Below, one piece after another: positions 6,686 through 11,163 of a stretch of 12,402 nt of DNA (position 1 is its first letter; every line of letters starts with the position of its first letter). The stretch comes from Parcubacteria group bacterium. GTDB lineage: Bacteria > Patescibacteriota > Patescibacteriia > UBA2169. Below the pieces are notes generated by a model. It made no database searches. It saw only the letters and a list, made by a program, of their open reading frames with translations, and was not told where the DNA came from. Both the position numbers and the translations under genes were made by a program. The stretch covers positions 1-12,402 of the forward strand of contig JACOVK010000069.1 of the NCBI GenBank assembly GCA_016177305.1. Direction: 5' to 3'.

Positions 6686-6714
6686 AATTTAGCATAATAT
6701 AAATAAGATGTCAA
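6686..6714 (-). promoter_or_regulatory. Consensus sigma-70-type promoter for the HhH-like gene
   Basis: Read on the minus strand: TTGACA (complement of 6709-6714), 17 bases, then TAAATT (complement of 6686-6691) with the extended TGC before it. Transcription should begin near 6679, leaving a leader of about 65 bases that contains AAGGAGG. The -35 lies on the ATG and second codon of the divergent GT2 gene. Confidence 0.68.
6695..6700 (+). promoter_or_regulatory. -10 element for the GT2 and small-protein operon
   Basis: TAATAT (or the overlapping CATAAT at 6693-6698) ends 7 bases before the ATG at 6708, so the message would be leaderless or nearly so. A weak -35 candidate is TTGAGT at 6674-6679 with 15-base spacing. 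It overlaps the divergent minus-strand promoter, so the two may compete for polymerase. Confidence 0.5.
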
Positions 6715-7391
6715 TAGTTACCACGCATATCGCGAATAATGCTGTTAGAGTTTCAGTTATCATTCCGGTTTTTAACCACGGGCAAGAGCTTGCGCAGTGT
6801 TTAGTATCCATAAAAAATCAAGCATTTCAAAATTTTGAGATTATTATTATTGATGACGGGTCAGACGAGCCAATAGGCGATGTCGCAGGCGCGCGCGTTA
6901 TCCGGCAGGAGAACAAAGGCGCTCCAGCAGCGCGCAATCGCGGGTTCAAAGAATCATCCGGCCAGTACGTCCTCTTCTGCGATGCTGATGTGGTGATGCG
7001 GACGGACATGCTGGCTAAAATGTCAGCCGTGCTTGATGAGAACCCAGGCGTATCATACGCGTATTCATCATTCAAATTCGGCTTCAAAAAATTCAAACTC
7101 TGGGAGTTTGACGCGGACAAGCTGCGCGAGATGCCCTATATCCACACCACATCACTTATGCGGCGCGAGCACTTTCCGGGATTTGATGAGTCGCTCAAGC
7201 GCTTGCAGGATTGGGATTTGTGGCTTACTATGTTGGAGCAGGGGCACGTTGGAAAATGGATTGATGAAACGCTCTTTTCGGTGAAATCCGGAGGCACCAT
7301 GAGCAGGTGGCGCCCGTCATTCTTCGTTGGCCGCGATAAGGCATACCAGGACGCTGTTTTACAAGTTAAACGCAAGCACCATCTTACCTAG
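6708..7391 (+). CDS. GT2-family glycosyltransferase
   Basis: The 227-residue GT-A fold protein has VSVIIPVFNHGQELAQCL at residues 15-32, the nucleotide-binding IIIIDDGSDEP with Asp 49/50, NKGAPAARNRGF at 69-80, the metal-binding DAD at 92-94 and the family's QDWDLW at 167-172, which contains the likely catalytic base. It is a compact single-domain enzyme without membrane helices, expected to act in the cytoplasm on a lipid-linked glycan. The ATG at 6708 has no Shine-Dalgarno site and follows a -10 element closely. The first of the tiny genes begins 10 bases after its stop, so the enzyme probably heads that transcript. Donor and acceptor are unknown. Confidence 0.92.
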   Translation: MSIVTTHIANNAVRVSVIIPVFNHGQELAQCLVSIKNQAFQNFEIIIIDDGSDEPIGDVAGARVIRQENKGAPAARNRGFKESSGQYVLFCDADVVMRTDMLAKMSAVLDENPGVSYAYSSFKFGFKKFKLWEFDADKLREMPYIHTTSLMRREHFPGFDESLKRLQDWDLWLTMLEQGHVGKWIDETLFSVKSGGTMSRWRPSFFVGRDKAYQDAVLQVKRKHHLT

Positions 7392-7401
7392 GGGGGCGCG
7401 T

Positions 7402-7521
7402 ATGAAAGCCTTGCATCGCTTGGGCGATTGGTTCTATGAGAACAGTGAGGTAATCATTCTGTGCGGGGCAGCGGCGGTCGGGATCGTAATGTTCACTCGC
7501 AGTTGTGCAGGAGGAATGTGA
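7402..7521 (+). CDS. 39-residue single-helix membrane protein, unknown
   Basis: The start ATG at 7402 has AGGGGGG at 7390-7396 in front of it, which favours it over an upstream in-frame ATG inside the GT2 gene. The product has a short amphipathic head (LGDWFYENSEV), one hydrophobic stretch of about 15 residues (IILCGAAAVGIVMF) and a short TRSCAGGM tail. No family is recognised. The head and helix resemble the last gene of this cluster at 8627 (shared D-W-x-Y-x-x-S-E-V and a V/I-rich helix ending in F). It begins 10 bases after the GT2 stop and ends one base before the next start codon, so it is almost certainly in the same operon. Membrane location is inferred from the hydrophobic run. Confidence 0.72.
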   Translation: MKALHRLGDWFYENSEVIILCGAAAVGIVMFTRSCAGGM

Positions 7522-7522
7522 C

Positions 7523-7840
7523 GTGACGGAAATAATAGAAGTGCCAGTGGCAACCGCAGTGCCTACTGTCGTGCAGTGGAAGTGCGTCTCTCCAAGCCGG
7601 GAGCCGCCGCAAGGGTTGAATCTGCTGACGCTCTGCTGGAGATCGCATCAGCGGGGCATGGCTCCGACGTCTTTGTTCTTCGTCTGGACCCGAGACGATG
7701 CAGAGGGTGCGCTGTGCTGGAAGCCGGAGATGGGTGGTTTGCCCATGCCAAAACGAGGGTTTGTGGTAGGGGATGTGCGCTTTCCGGGGAAACGGCACGA
7801 GCGCGTCCTCGCGGAGATGCATGTCTCGGTTCAGCCATGA
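7523..7840 (+). CDS. 105-residue hypothetical protein, unknown
   Basis: The best start is GTG at 7523, with GGAGG at 7510-7514 and 8-base spacing; the stop of the preceding gene is one base upstream. The product has no membrane helix. It opens with a Val/Ile/Ala-rich stretch (EIIEVPVATAVPTVVQW), has a central APTSLFFVWTRDD and a Gly/Lys-rich PMPKRGFVVGDVRFPGK near residues 79-95. I recognise no family. A longer ORF in another frame (from 7576) covers the same bases; this frame is preferred because it has the ribosome binding site and tight operon spacing. It is the only member of the cluster above 70 residues. Confidence 0.62.
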   Translation: MTEIIEVPVATAVPTVVQWKCVSPSREPPQGLNLLTLCWRSHQRGMAPTSLFFVWTRDDAEGALCWKPEMGGLPMPKRGFVVGDVRFPGKRHERVLAEMHVSVQP

Positions 7841-7872
7841 GGAGGCGGTTTTGCTCCTTGAAAACCAATGAT

Positions 7873-7895
7873 TCTCACACAAAAATCTCACACAA
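7873..7895 (+). repeat. Short tandem direct repeat
   Basis: TCTCACACAA occurs at 7873-7882 and again at 7886-7895, a 13-base period, in the 71-base gap between two small genes. It lies just before the GAGGGAG of the next gene. Nothing shows a function. Confidence 0.5.
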
Positions 7896-7911
7896 GACAA
7901 AAGAGGGAGCA

Positions 7912-8097
7912 ATGCTGCAAGGCATAATACTTCTAGGGGTTTCGTTAGGGCTGCTGCTGGGCCTGCTCTATGCCGGGGCGTGGAGTAGCCCGTTGCCGGC
8001 TACAAGGTTGTTGATGCTGTTGGTCATGCTCGCTGGCCTTACTGGTTTTGTGTCGGCGGTGATTCACTATAGGCGCGCAAGGCGCAGGGAGGGTTGA
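7912..8097 (+). CDS. 61-residue protein with two membrane helices, unknown
   Basis: The start ATG at 7912 has GAGGGAG at 7903-7909, rather close but convincing. The frame is open further upstream to an ATG at 7837 that overlaps the previous stop, but that start has no ribosome binding site. The product opens directly with a hydrophobic helix (LQGIILLGVSLGLLLGLLYA). It then has a short turn with Pro (SSPLPATR), a second helix (LLMLLVMLAGLTGFVSAVI) and a basic end (HYRRARRREG), suggesting both termini face the cytoplasm or the tail does. No family is recognised. It resembles in layout, not clearly in sequence, the two-helix product at 8410. Confidence 0.72.
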   Translation: MLQGIILLGVSLGLLLGLLYAGAWSSPLPATRLLMLLVMLAGLTGFVSAVIHYRRARRREG

Positions 8098-8100
8098 GCC

Positions 8101-8286
8101 ATGAGCACGAGCGTCGTGGAGCATCCGGCCGCCGCACCGGCGCGCCGCAGCATCCCGGACAGAGGAGTTCATCCGGACCCGAGACAGGAGCCCTCAACCG
8201 CGGAAGCGATTCCCGTGTGGGAGCAAAAAGCCATCAAGAGGTGGCGGAGGTCCGCCGCGGAGCGCGGGTACTTCTGCCACATGTAG
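8101..8286 (+). CDS. 61-residue soluble hypothetical protein, unknown
   Basis: The ATG at 8101 is preceded by GGGAGGG at 8087-8093 with 7-base spacing and follows the previous stop by 3 bases. The product is hydrophilic: a Pro/Ala/Arg-rich first half (AAAPARRSIPDRG) that is probably disordered, then a short possible helix, PVWEQKAIKRWRRSAAERGY, ending in FCHM. No membrane segment is present and no family is recognised. An overlapping frame (8094-8324) is rejected because it lacks a ribosome binding site and an ATG. Confidence 0.6.
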   Translation: MSTSVVEHPAAAPARRSIPDRGVHPDPRQEPSTAEAIPVWEQKAIKRWRRSAAERGYFCHM

Positions 8287-8308
8287 CTCACCGGAGGGAG
8301 CAAAATAT

Positions 8309-8407
8309 ATGGAGTATATGGTGAAGATGACGTTGGCGGCGGTCTTCGCCCTGGTGGTTGTGGTGGGGCACCATTACTTGGTTCAGTTCTATTCAAGGCG
8401 GAGGTGA
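8309..8407 (+). CDS. 32-residue single-helix membrane protein, unknown
   Basis: GGAGGGAG at 8293-8300 lies 8 bases before the ATG at 8309, an excellent ribosome binding site for so short a frame. The product is almost all one hydrophobic helix (MTLAAVFALVVVVGHHYLVQ) with a basic end (YSRRR), which suggests the C-terminus is cytoplasmic. A His pair sits inside the hydrophobic run. Its last codons contain the GGAGG that serves the next gene, whose start follows 2 bases after the stop. It is far below usual gene-finding cutoffs, so an automated annotation may omit it. Confidence 0.62.
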   Translation: MEYMVKMTLAAVFALVVVVGHHYLVQFYSRRR

Positions 8408-8409
8408 CC

Positions 8410-8613
8410 ATGGCACAGGAACGGCGTGTGATGGTTGTGGGTATCATGGCGGTGGCCCTCATCGCTGCGCTCTTTCTAGGGATCGCGCGTCTGCTTGGAG
8501 TGCCTCTCGGCGGCATCTTCATTGCGGTCTCTATAGCGGGCGGGCTTATTCTGCTGTTGCGGAAAAGCCTGTTACCAAAGTGGCCGGACGGAAGACGGAA
8601 GCTGGATCTCTGA
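8410..8613 (+). CDS. 67-residue protein with two membrane helices, unknown
   Basis: The ATG at 8410 has GGAGG at 8400-8404, 5 bases upstream and inside the end of the previous gene, so the two are translationally linked. The frame also has a GTG at 8404, less likely because it overlaps that ribosome binding site. After a short basic start (MAQERR) come two hydrophobic segments, VMVVGIMAVALIAALFLGIA and LGGIFIAVSIAGGLILLL, joined by a short loop with Arg and Pro. A basic tail follows (RKSLLPKWPDGRRK). This charge pattern predicts a helical hairpin with both ends in the cytoplasm. No family is recognised. Confidence 0.7.
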   Translation: MAQERRVMVVGIMAVALIAALFLGIARLLGVPLGGIFIAVSIAGGLILLLRKSLLPKWPDGRRKLDL

Positions 8614-8626
8614 AAGGGGACGAGCC

Positions 8627-8743
8627 ATGGAATGCAGGAAGCGCGACAGAATGTGGGACTGGCTCTACTATTGGAGCGAAGTCGGCATGATCATTGTGCT
8701 CGGCGTGGGCGTCGTCATCGTATTTAGGATACTTGTACGGTGA
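8627..8743 (+). CDS. 38-residue single-helix membrane protein, unknown
   Basis: AGGGGA at 8615-8620 precedes the ATG at 8627 by 6 bases. The product has a charged start (MECRKRDR), an aromatic segment WDWLYYWSEV, then a Val/Ile/Gly-rich helix (GMIIVLGVGVVIVFRILVR). The D-W-x-Y-x-x-S-E-V segment followed by a V/I-rich helix with F at the same distance is shared with the first gene of the cluster (7402), so the two look like diverged paralogues. It is the last gene before the intrinsic terminator at 8767. No family is recognised. Confidence 0.68.
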   Translation: MECRKRDRMWDWLYYWSEVGMIIVLGVGVVIVFRILVR

Positions 8744-8766
8744 TGGAGTATCCAGGGGTGAGGACG

Positions 8767-8806
8767 GGCCGCTCGGTCGGTTTTGACGGGCGGCCTCTTT
8801 TTTATT
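8767..8806 (+). terminator. Intrinsic terminator of the small-protein operon
   Basis: GGCCGCTC at 8767-8774 pairs with GGGCGGCC at 8788-8795 (one G-U). GTC/GAC continues the stem inside after a bulged G, leaving a GGTTTT loop. A T-rich tract follows (TCTTTTTTTATT region, 8796-8806). It is a strong Rho-independent structure that ends the transcript coming from the 6708 gene. Confidence 0.85.
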
Positions 8807-8818
8807 CCCGAAATGTGC

Positions 8819-8824
8819 TACTGT
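8819..8824 (+). promoter_or_regulatory. Extended -10 promoter, probably leaderless
   Basis: TACTGT with the upstream TGC (GTGCTACTGT) ends 8 bases before the ATG at 8833. The stretch AAATGTGCTA at 8811-8820 is identical to the one upstream of the flippase, and here too an intrinsic terminator fills the -35 position. The match to a consensus -10 is only moderate. Confidence 0.45.
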
Positions 8825-8832
8825 GCTGGTGT

Positions 8833-9852
8833 ATGGATATCTCGGTCATCATTGTATCCTGGAACGTAAAAGGACTTTTGGAGAAGTGCCTGGAGTCTAT
8901 TTTTAAGCATACACAAAAAGAAAACACCCCTGCAATAGGAGTGTTTTCTGTTGCGGTAGACCAATTTGGTAAACCACTTTTCTTGCCAGACGAGATTAAT
9001 GTCACTATAGCGCATAATGCTTTGCCTGTCAATAGCCAATCTGTTGAAAACCAAAAGCAGCCCCTACAGTTTGAAATCATCGTGGTTGATAATGCGTCGT
9101 CCGATGGGACGGTGGAGATGCTGGAGGAAAATTTTGATGTCATTCCCGCGGCCTTTAGTCCCCGTGAAAACAGGGAGGGAATCCAGGAGTCCAACGCGAT
9201 TAACCCTGGATCCCGCGTCAAGCGCGGGATGACAATTAAACTGATTCGTAATTCAAAAAATTTAGGATTTGCGGCGGCCAATAATCAAGGCATTGGGGAG
9301 GCTAGAGGGAAGTATATTTTGTTGTTAAATCCTGATACAGAGTTTACAGAGAACTCACTCAAAAAAGTATTTGATAGGATGGAGAGCGACCCCTCTATTG
9401 GCGTTTTGGGGTGCAAACTCTTGAATCCTAATGGCTCGCTCCAGCCTTCGGTGCGGCGGTTTCCGCGGGTGCGCGATATCAAGGTAATATTTTTCAAATT
9501 ATATAAATTATTCCCATCCCTGTTGGATAGGTATCTGGCAAAAGATTTTAACTATTCTCGCGAGCAGGAAGTGGATCAAGTCATGGGCGCGTTCTTCTGC
9601 ATCCGGCGTAGCGTCATTGACCAAATCGGCCTGCTGGATGACAAGTACTTCATCTGGTTTGAGGAGGTTGATTTCTGCCGCCGCGCCAAGGCAGTTGGCT
9701 TCAAAGTAGTGTATTGGCCCGGCACATCAATCATCCATCACGCTGGCCAGTCCTTTGGCCAGGCTCCAAGCGTCAAAAAGCAGTGGTGGTTTTTCCGCAG
9801 TGCTTGGCGGTACTTTTTTAGACTTCCCCCTCCCTTCAAGGGAGGGGGTTAG
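8833..9852 (+). CDS. GT2-family glycosyltransferase with in-frame insertions
   Basis: The 339-residue product resembles rhamnosyltransferase-type GT2 enzymes: MDISVIIVSWNVKGLLEKCL at 1-20, EIIVVDNASSDGTVEML at 81-97, KNLGFAAANNQG at 142-153, LLLNPDTEF at 163-171 and a C-terminal FIWFEEVDFCRRAK. Two stretches do not belong to the family core. Residues 29-79 separate the first helix from the EIIVVDN strand, which usually follow each other closely. Residues 103-134 are encoded by a palindromic repeat. The last residues (LPPPFKGGG) and the stop come from a third, GC-rich repeat. Whether the enzyme is still active is uncertain, though the frame is intact. The ATG at 8833 fits the conserved N-terminus; a longer frame starting at 8740 overlaps the terminator and is rejected. 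Confidence 0.88.
   Translation: MDISVIIVSWNVKGLLEKCLESIFKHTQKENTPAIGVFSVAVDQFGKPLFLPDEINVTIAHNALPVNSQSVENQKQPLQFEIIVVDNASSDGTVEMLEENFDVIPAAFSPRENREGIQESNAINPGSRVKRGMTIKLIRNSKNLGFAAANNQGIGEARGKYILLLNPDTEFTENSLKKVFDRMESDPSIGVLGCKLLNPNGSLQPSVRRFPRVRDIKVIFFKLYKLFPSLLDRYLAKDFNYSREQEVDQVMGAFFCIRRSVIDQIGLLDDKYFIWFEEVDFCRRAKAVGFKVVYWPGTSIIHHAGQSFGQAPSVKKQWWFFRSAWRYFFRLPPPFKGGG
8911..8949 (-). terminator. Intrinsic-type hairpin on the minus strand
   Basis: GAAAACACCCCT (8920-8931) and AGGAGTGTTTTC (8937-8948) pair with one C-A mismatch, extended by an A-T at 8919/8949, with a 5-base loop. On the minus strand TTTTTGTGT follows. It could in principle also slow plus-strand transcription inside the GT2 gene, but no plus-strand T run follows. 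Confidence 0.55.
8911..8998 (-). ncRNA. Putative antisense small RNA of about 85 nt
   Basis: Read on the minus strand, a consensus promoter predicts a start near 8997-8998. The transcript would contain a hairpin from GGTTTACC...GGTCTACC (8955-8975), then a 13-base-pair terminator stem (8919-8931 with 8937-8949, one mismatch, loop ATTGC) followed by TTTTTGTG. It carries no start codon with a useful frame after the predicted start. Promoter, structured body and terminator all fit within 125 bases and lie wholly inside an insertion in the GT2 gene. No RNA family is recognised and expression is unproven. Confidence 0.45.
9004..9032 (-). promoter_or_regulatory. Consensus promoter inside the GT2 gene, minus strand
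   Basis: TTGACA (complement of 9027-9032) and TATAGT (complement of 9004-9009) are separated by exactly 17 bases. This is one of the best sigma-70-type matches in the window, yet it points against the coding direction of the gene that contains it. Its expected product ends at the hairpin terminator at 8911-8949. Confidence 0.65.
9138..9234 (+). repeat. Palindromic repeat element inside the GT2 frame
   Basis: The ends TGTCATTCCCGCG and CGCGGGATGACA are inverted repeats with one extra T. Inside, ATCCCGCG and CGCGGGAT form a perfect 8-base hairpin, and GGGAATCCAGG faces CCTGGATCCC. It encodes residues 103-134, about 32 residues, without breaking the frame. The CATTCCCGC...GGGAATCCAG...CTGGATCCCGCG type is a palindromic repeat I recall from many bacterial genomes; copy number in this genome is unknown. 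Confidence 0.8.
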
Positions 9853-9867
9853 GGGGAGGGTTTGGGG
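9826..9867 (+). repeat. GC-rich hairpin repeat and possible G-quadruplex
   Basis: CCCCCTCCC at 9826-9834 pairs with GGGAGGGGG at 9840-9848 around a TTCAA loop. Five G runs follow one another (9840-9842, 9844-9848, 9852-9856, 9858-9860, 9864-9867) with spacers of 1-3 bases, meeting the usual G-quadruplex pattern. The repeat supplies the last codons and stop of the GT2 gene. No T run follows, so it is not a standard terminator. Confidence 0.7.
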
Positions 9868-9883
9868 AGTGTGAATGTGAACC

Positions 9884-9912
9884 TTGACACAATCAATCAG
9901 AAGTGGTAATAT
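9884..9912 (+). promoter_or_regulatory. Consensus promoter of the two-gene hypothetical operon
   Basis: TTGACA at 9884-9889, a 17-base spacer and TAATAT at 9907-9912 form a near-perfect sigma-70-type promoter. Transcription should start near 9919, giving a leader of about 73 bases before the ATG at 9992. This contrasts with the leaderless arrangement of the neighbouring polysaccharide genes. Confidence 0.8.
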
Positions 9913-9943
9913 AGATTATCGCCTCAATCATGGGGCAGAAGCG

Positions 9944-9959
9944 CCGTGACTATTCACGG
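9944..9959 (+). promoter_or_regulatory. Small leader hairpin
   Basis: CCGTGA at 9944-9949 pairs with TCACGG at 9954-9959 around a CTAT loop in the 5' leader of the hypothetical operon, 18 bases before the ribosome binding site. It is too small to be called a riboswitch; a stabilising or regulatory role is possible but unproven. Confidence 0.4.
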
Positions 9960-9991
9960 TCTGTACCTTTCATCATGAGGAGGATGACGCC

Positions 9992-10675
9992 ATGACACAG
10001 ATCATGACCCCATCCAACATGACCGACGGCCAGATTGATAAGGCCGGCGACACCTTGCGCGCGGTTTTCTGCAAGCACGCGCGGGAACACCGCTCCGAGT
10101 TTTTGTCCGGGCCCACACAGCAGGTTCTCGGCAATCCGGCGTTTGCCCACAAGGTGCTGGCCGTGTTCCGCCAGATGTATGAGGCAGTGAGCGGGCTGAT
10201 CGTCCGCCACGTCAAGCAGGTGGATCGCACCCGTACGCCCCAGCAGATGCTCGATGACCTGGGCCGAAGGCAGTGGACCAACCGCAAGGTGGTGGATGCC
10301 ATGCCTCGGGGCGTAGGCCAGGGAGGGGATATATTCTTCTGGCCGGTCGGGTGCTACATCAGCGATGACGACCTGGAAAAGGAATACCAGGCCGATGGTT
10401 GGGTGGCCGCGGATCCTTACCTGGTGGCCGCGGCGAACAAAGAAGATCCCGCTCTCGGGGATAAGCATCCGAATTTCACCCACTGGAAAAATGCCAGTGG
10501 TGAGTGGTGCTACCTCGCCTGCCTCCGGAGTGGCGGCGTGCGCCGCGTGGATGTCATCCGCGACGGCCGCGTCTGGAGTGACGTCTGGTTGTTCGCTGTT
10601 GTCCGCAAGCCGACCAGCCAGGCGGCGGCGGTTTCCACCATGCGTCTGTGTGAGCATGGGGAGGCGGGGAGATGA
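9992..10675 (+). CDS. Hypothetical protein with HW-K segment, unknown
   Basis: The 227-residue product appears soluble, with no membrane helix. The first 75 residues are helical and mixed-charge (QIDKAGDTLRAVFCKHAREH, later VLAVFRQMYEAVSGLIVRHV). Then come RTRTPQQMLDDLGRRQWTNR, VVDAMPRG, a likely beta-rich half with YISDDDLEKEY near 120-130, HPNFTHWKN near 159-167 and EWCYLACLRSGG. From memory it resembles uncharacterised proteins recurring in Parcubacteria genomes; that is recollection, not a search result. GAGGAGG at 9977-9983 with 8-base spacing fixes the start. Its TGA overlaps the next ATG (ATGA), so the two genes are translationally coupled. A C-terminal regulatory or nucleic-acid-related role cannot be judged. 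Confidence 0.85.
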   Translation: MTQIMTPSNMTDGQIDKAGDTLRAVFCKHAREHRSEFLSGPTQQVLGNPAFAHKVLAVFRQMYEAVSGLIVRHVKQVDRTRTPQQMLDDLGRRQWTNRKVVDAMPRGVGQGGDIFFWPVGCYISDDDLEKEYQADGWVAADPYLVAAANKEDPALGDKHPNFTHWKNASGEWCYLACLRSGGVRRVDVIRDGRVWSDVWLFAVVRKPTSQAAAVSTMRLCEHGEAGR

Positions 10676-11076
10676 ATGTGAAGCGGACGTTGACCATGTT
10701 GGAGCGATTCTTCATCAGAATCGGGCCTAGGTGCATCCATCCCACCTGCCGGAAAGGTGAGTGCGGGTGTGATGACTGCATGGACTGGATGAGGAAATAC
10801 GGGGAGATGTTCGGCCGGGCGCCCGGTACCTGTAAAGAGTGTATGGGTAAGACTTGGCAGCTCAAGTTTCGTTCCATTCCCTTGAACGAGAACGGCGTGC
10901 CTGTGAAGCAGACACGCAGGGATGTCGCTGTTGACGCAGATGGGAAGCCGGTCCGGGTCGTGGGGGCGTCCAAAGTCCTGCCTCGGTCGCGGAAGCCGGC
11001 GAAAAAGCCGATTCGCGCGCCCTCAAAAAGTGATACTCTTCCAACCAAGAGGGATTGGAAGAACCGGGGGAAGTAG
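10672..11076 (+). CDS. Cysteine-rich hypothetical protein, probable zinc binder
   Basis: The 134-residue product starts at an ATG that overlaps the previous stop; GGGGAG at 10666-10671 is close upstream. The N-terminal half has C21, C26, C31, C33 and C36 within 16 residues and then C54-x2-C57, a pattern suggesting one or two zinc or other metal sites. The C-terminal half is basic and low in structure (LPRSRKPAKKPIRAPSK, then KRDWKNRGK), suited to binding nucleic acid or the ribosome. Both functions are inferences; no family is recognised. Its coupling to the upstream gene suggests the two products act together. The operon ends at the terminator at 11098. Confidence 0.8.
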   Translation: MNVKRTLTMLERFFIRIGPRCIHPTCRKGECGCDDCMDWMRKYGEMFGRAPGTCKECMGKTWQLKFRSIPLNENGVPVKQTRRDVAVDADGKPVRVVGASKVLPRSRKPAKKPIRAPSKSDTLPTKRDWKNRGK

Positions 11077-11097
11077 AATTGCGGCATTGCCGCTCTG

Positions 11098-11137
11098 GGG
11101 CTCTCATGGAGATTTTCGCGGGAGCCCTGTTTTTTTT
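11098..11137 (+). terminator. Intrinsic terminator of the hypothetical operon
   Basis: GGGCTCTC at 11098-11105 pairs with GGGAGCCC at 11120-11127 (one G-U) around a 14-base loop, followed by TGT and seven T. A smaller GCGGC/GCCGC hairpin sits just upstream at 11081-11093. It is 21 bases past the stop of the cysteine-rich gene. Confidence 0.85.
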
Positions 11138-11149
11138 GTCTAAAAAAGG

Positions 11150-11155
11150 TATGAT
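11150..11155 (+). promoter_or_regulatory. Possible -10 element before the polymerase-like gene
   Basis: TATGAT ends 8 bases before an in-frame ATG at 11164, the same spacing as at 8819-8833. No -35 is visible, since the terminator T run fills that space. The sequence is AT-rich, so chance is possible. Confidence 0.35.
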
Positions 11156-11163
11156 ATATGGAA

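Noticed and set aside
7576..8097. 173-codon plus-strand frame covering two small genes
   Set aside because: The upstream part overlaps the 7523 gene in another frame and is Arg/Ala-rich; only the part from the ATG at 7912, with its own ribosome binding site, looks real.
8101..8324. Alternative 76-codon frame from 8094
   Set aside because: It needs a TTG start without a ribosome binding site, while the ATG at 8101 has GGGAGGG at good spacing.
8740..8832. N-terminal extension of the second GT2 gene to 8740
   Set aside because: The extension would be encoded by the terminator hairpin and promoter; the family N-terminus begins at the ATG at 8833.
8917..9054. Minus-strand small protein within the GT2 gene (frame 8818-9054)
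   Set aside because: The possible start codon at about 9018 lies upstream of the predicted transcript start of the antisense promoter, so that transcript would not carry it; no ribosome binding site was seen.
9950..10657. 235-codon minus-strand open frame
   Set aside because: It mirrors the 9992 gene, which has a consensus promoter, a strong ribosome binding site and coupling to the next gene on the plus strand.
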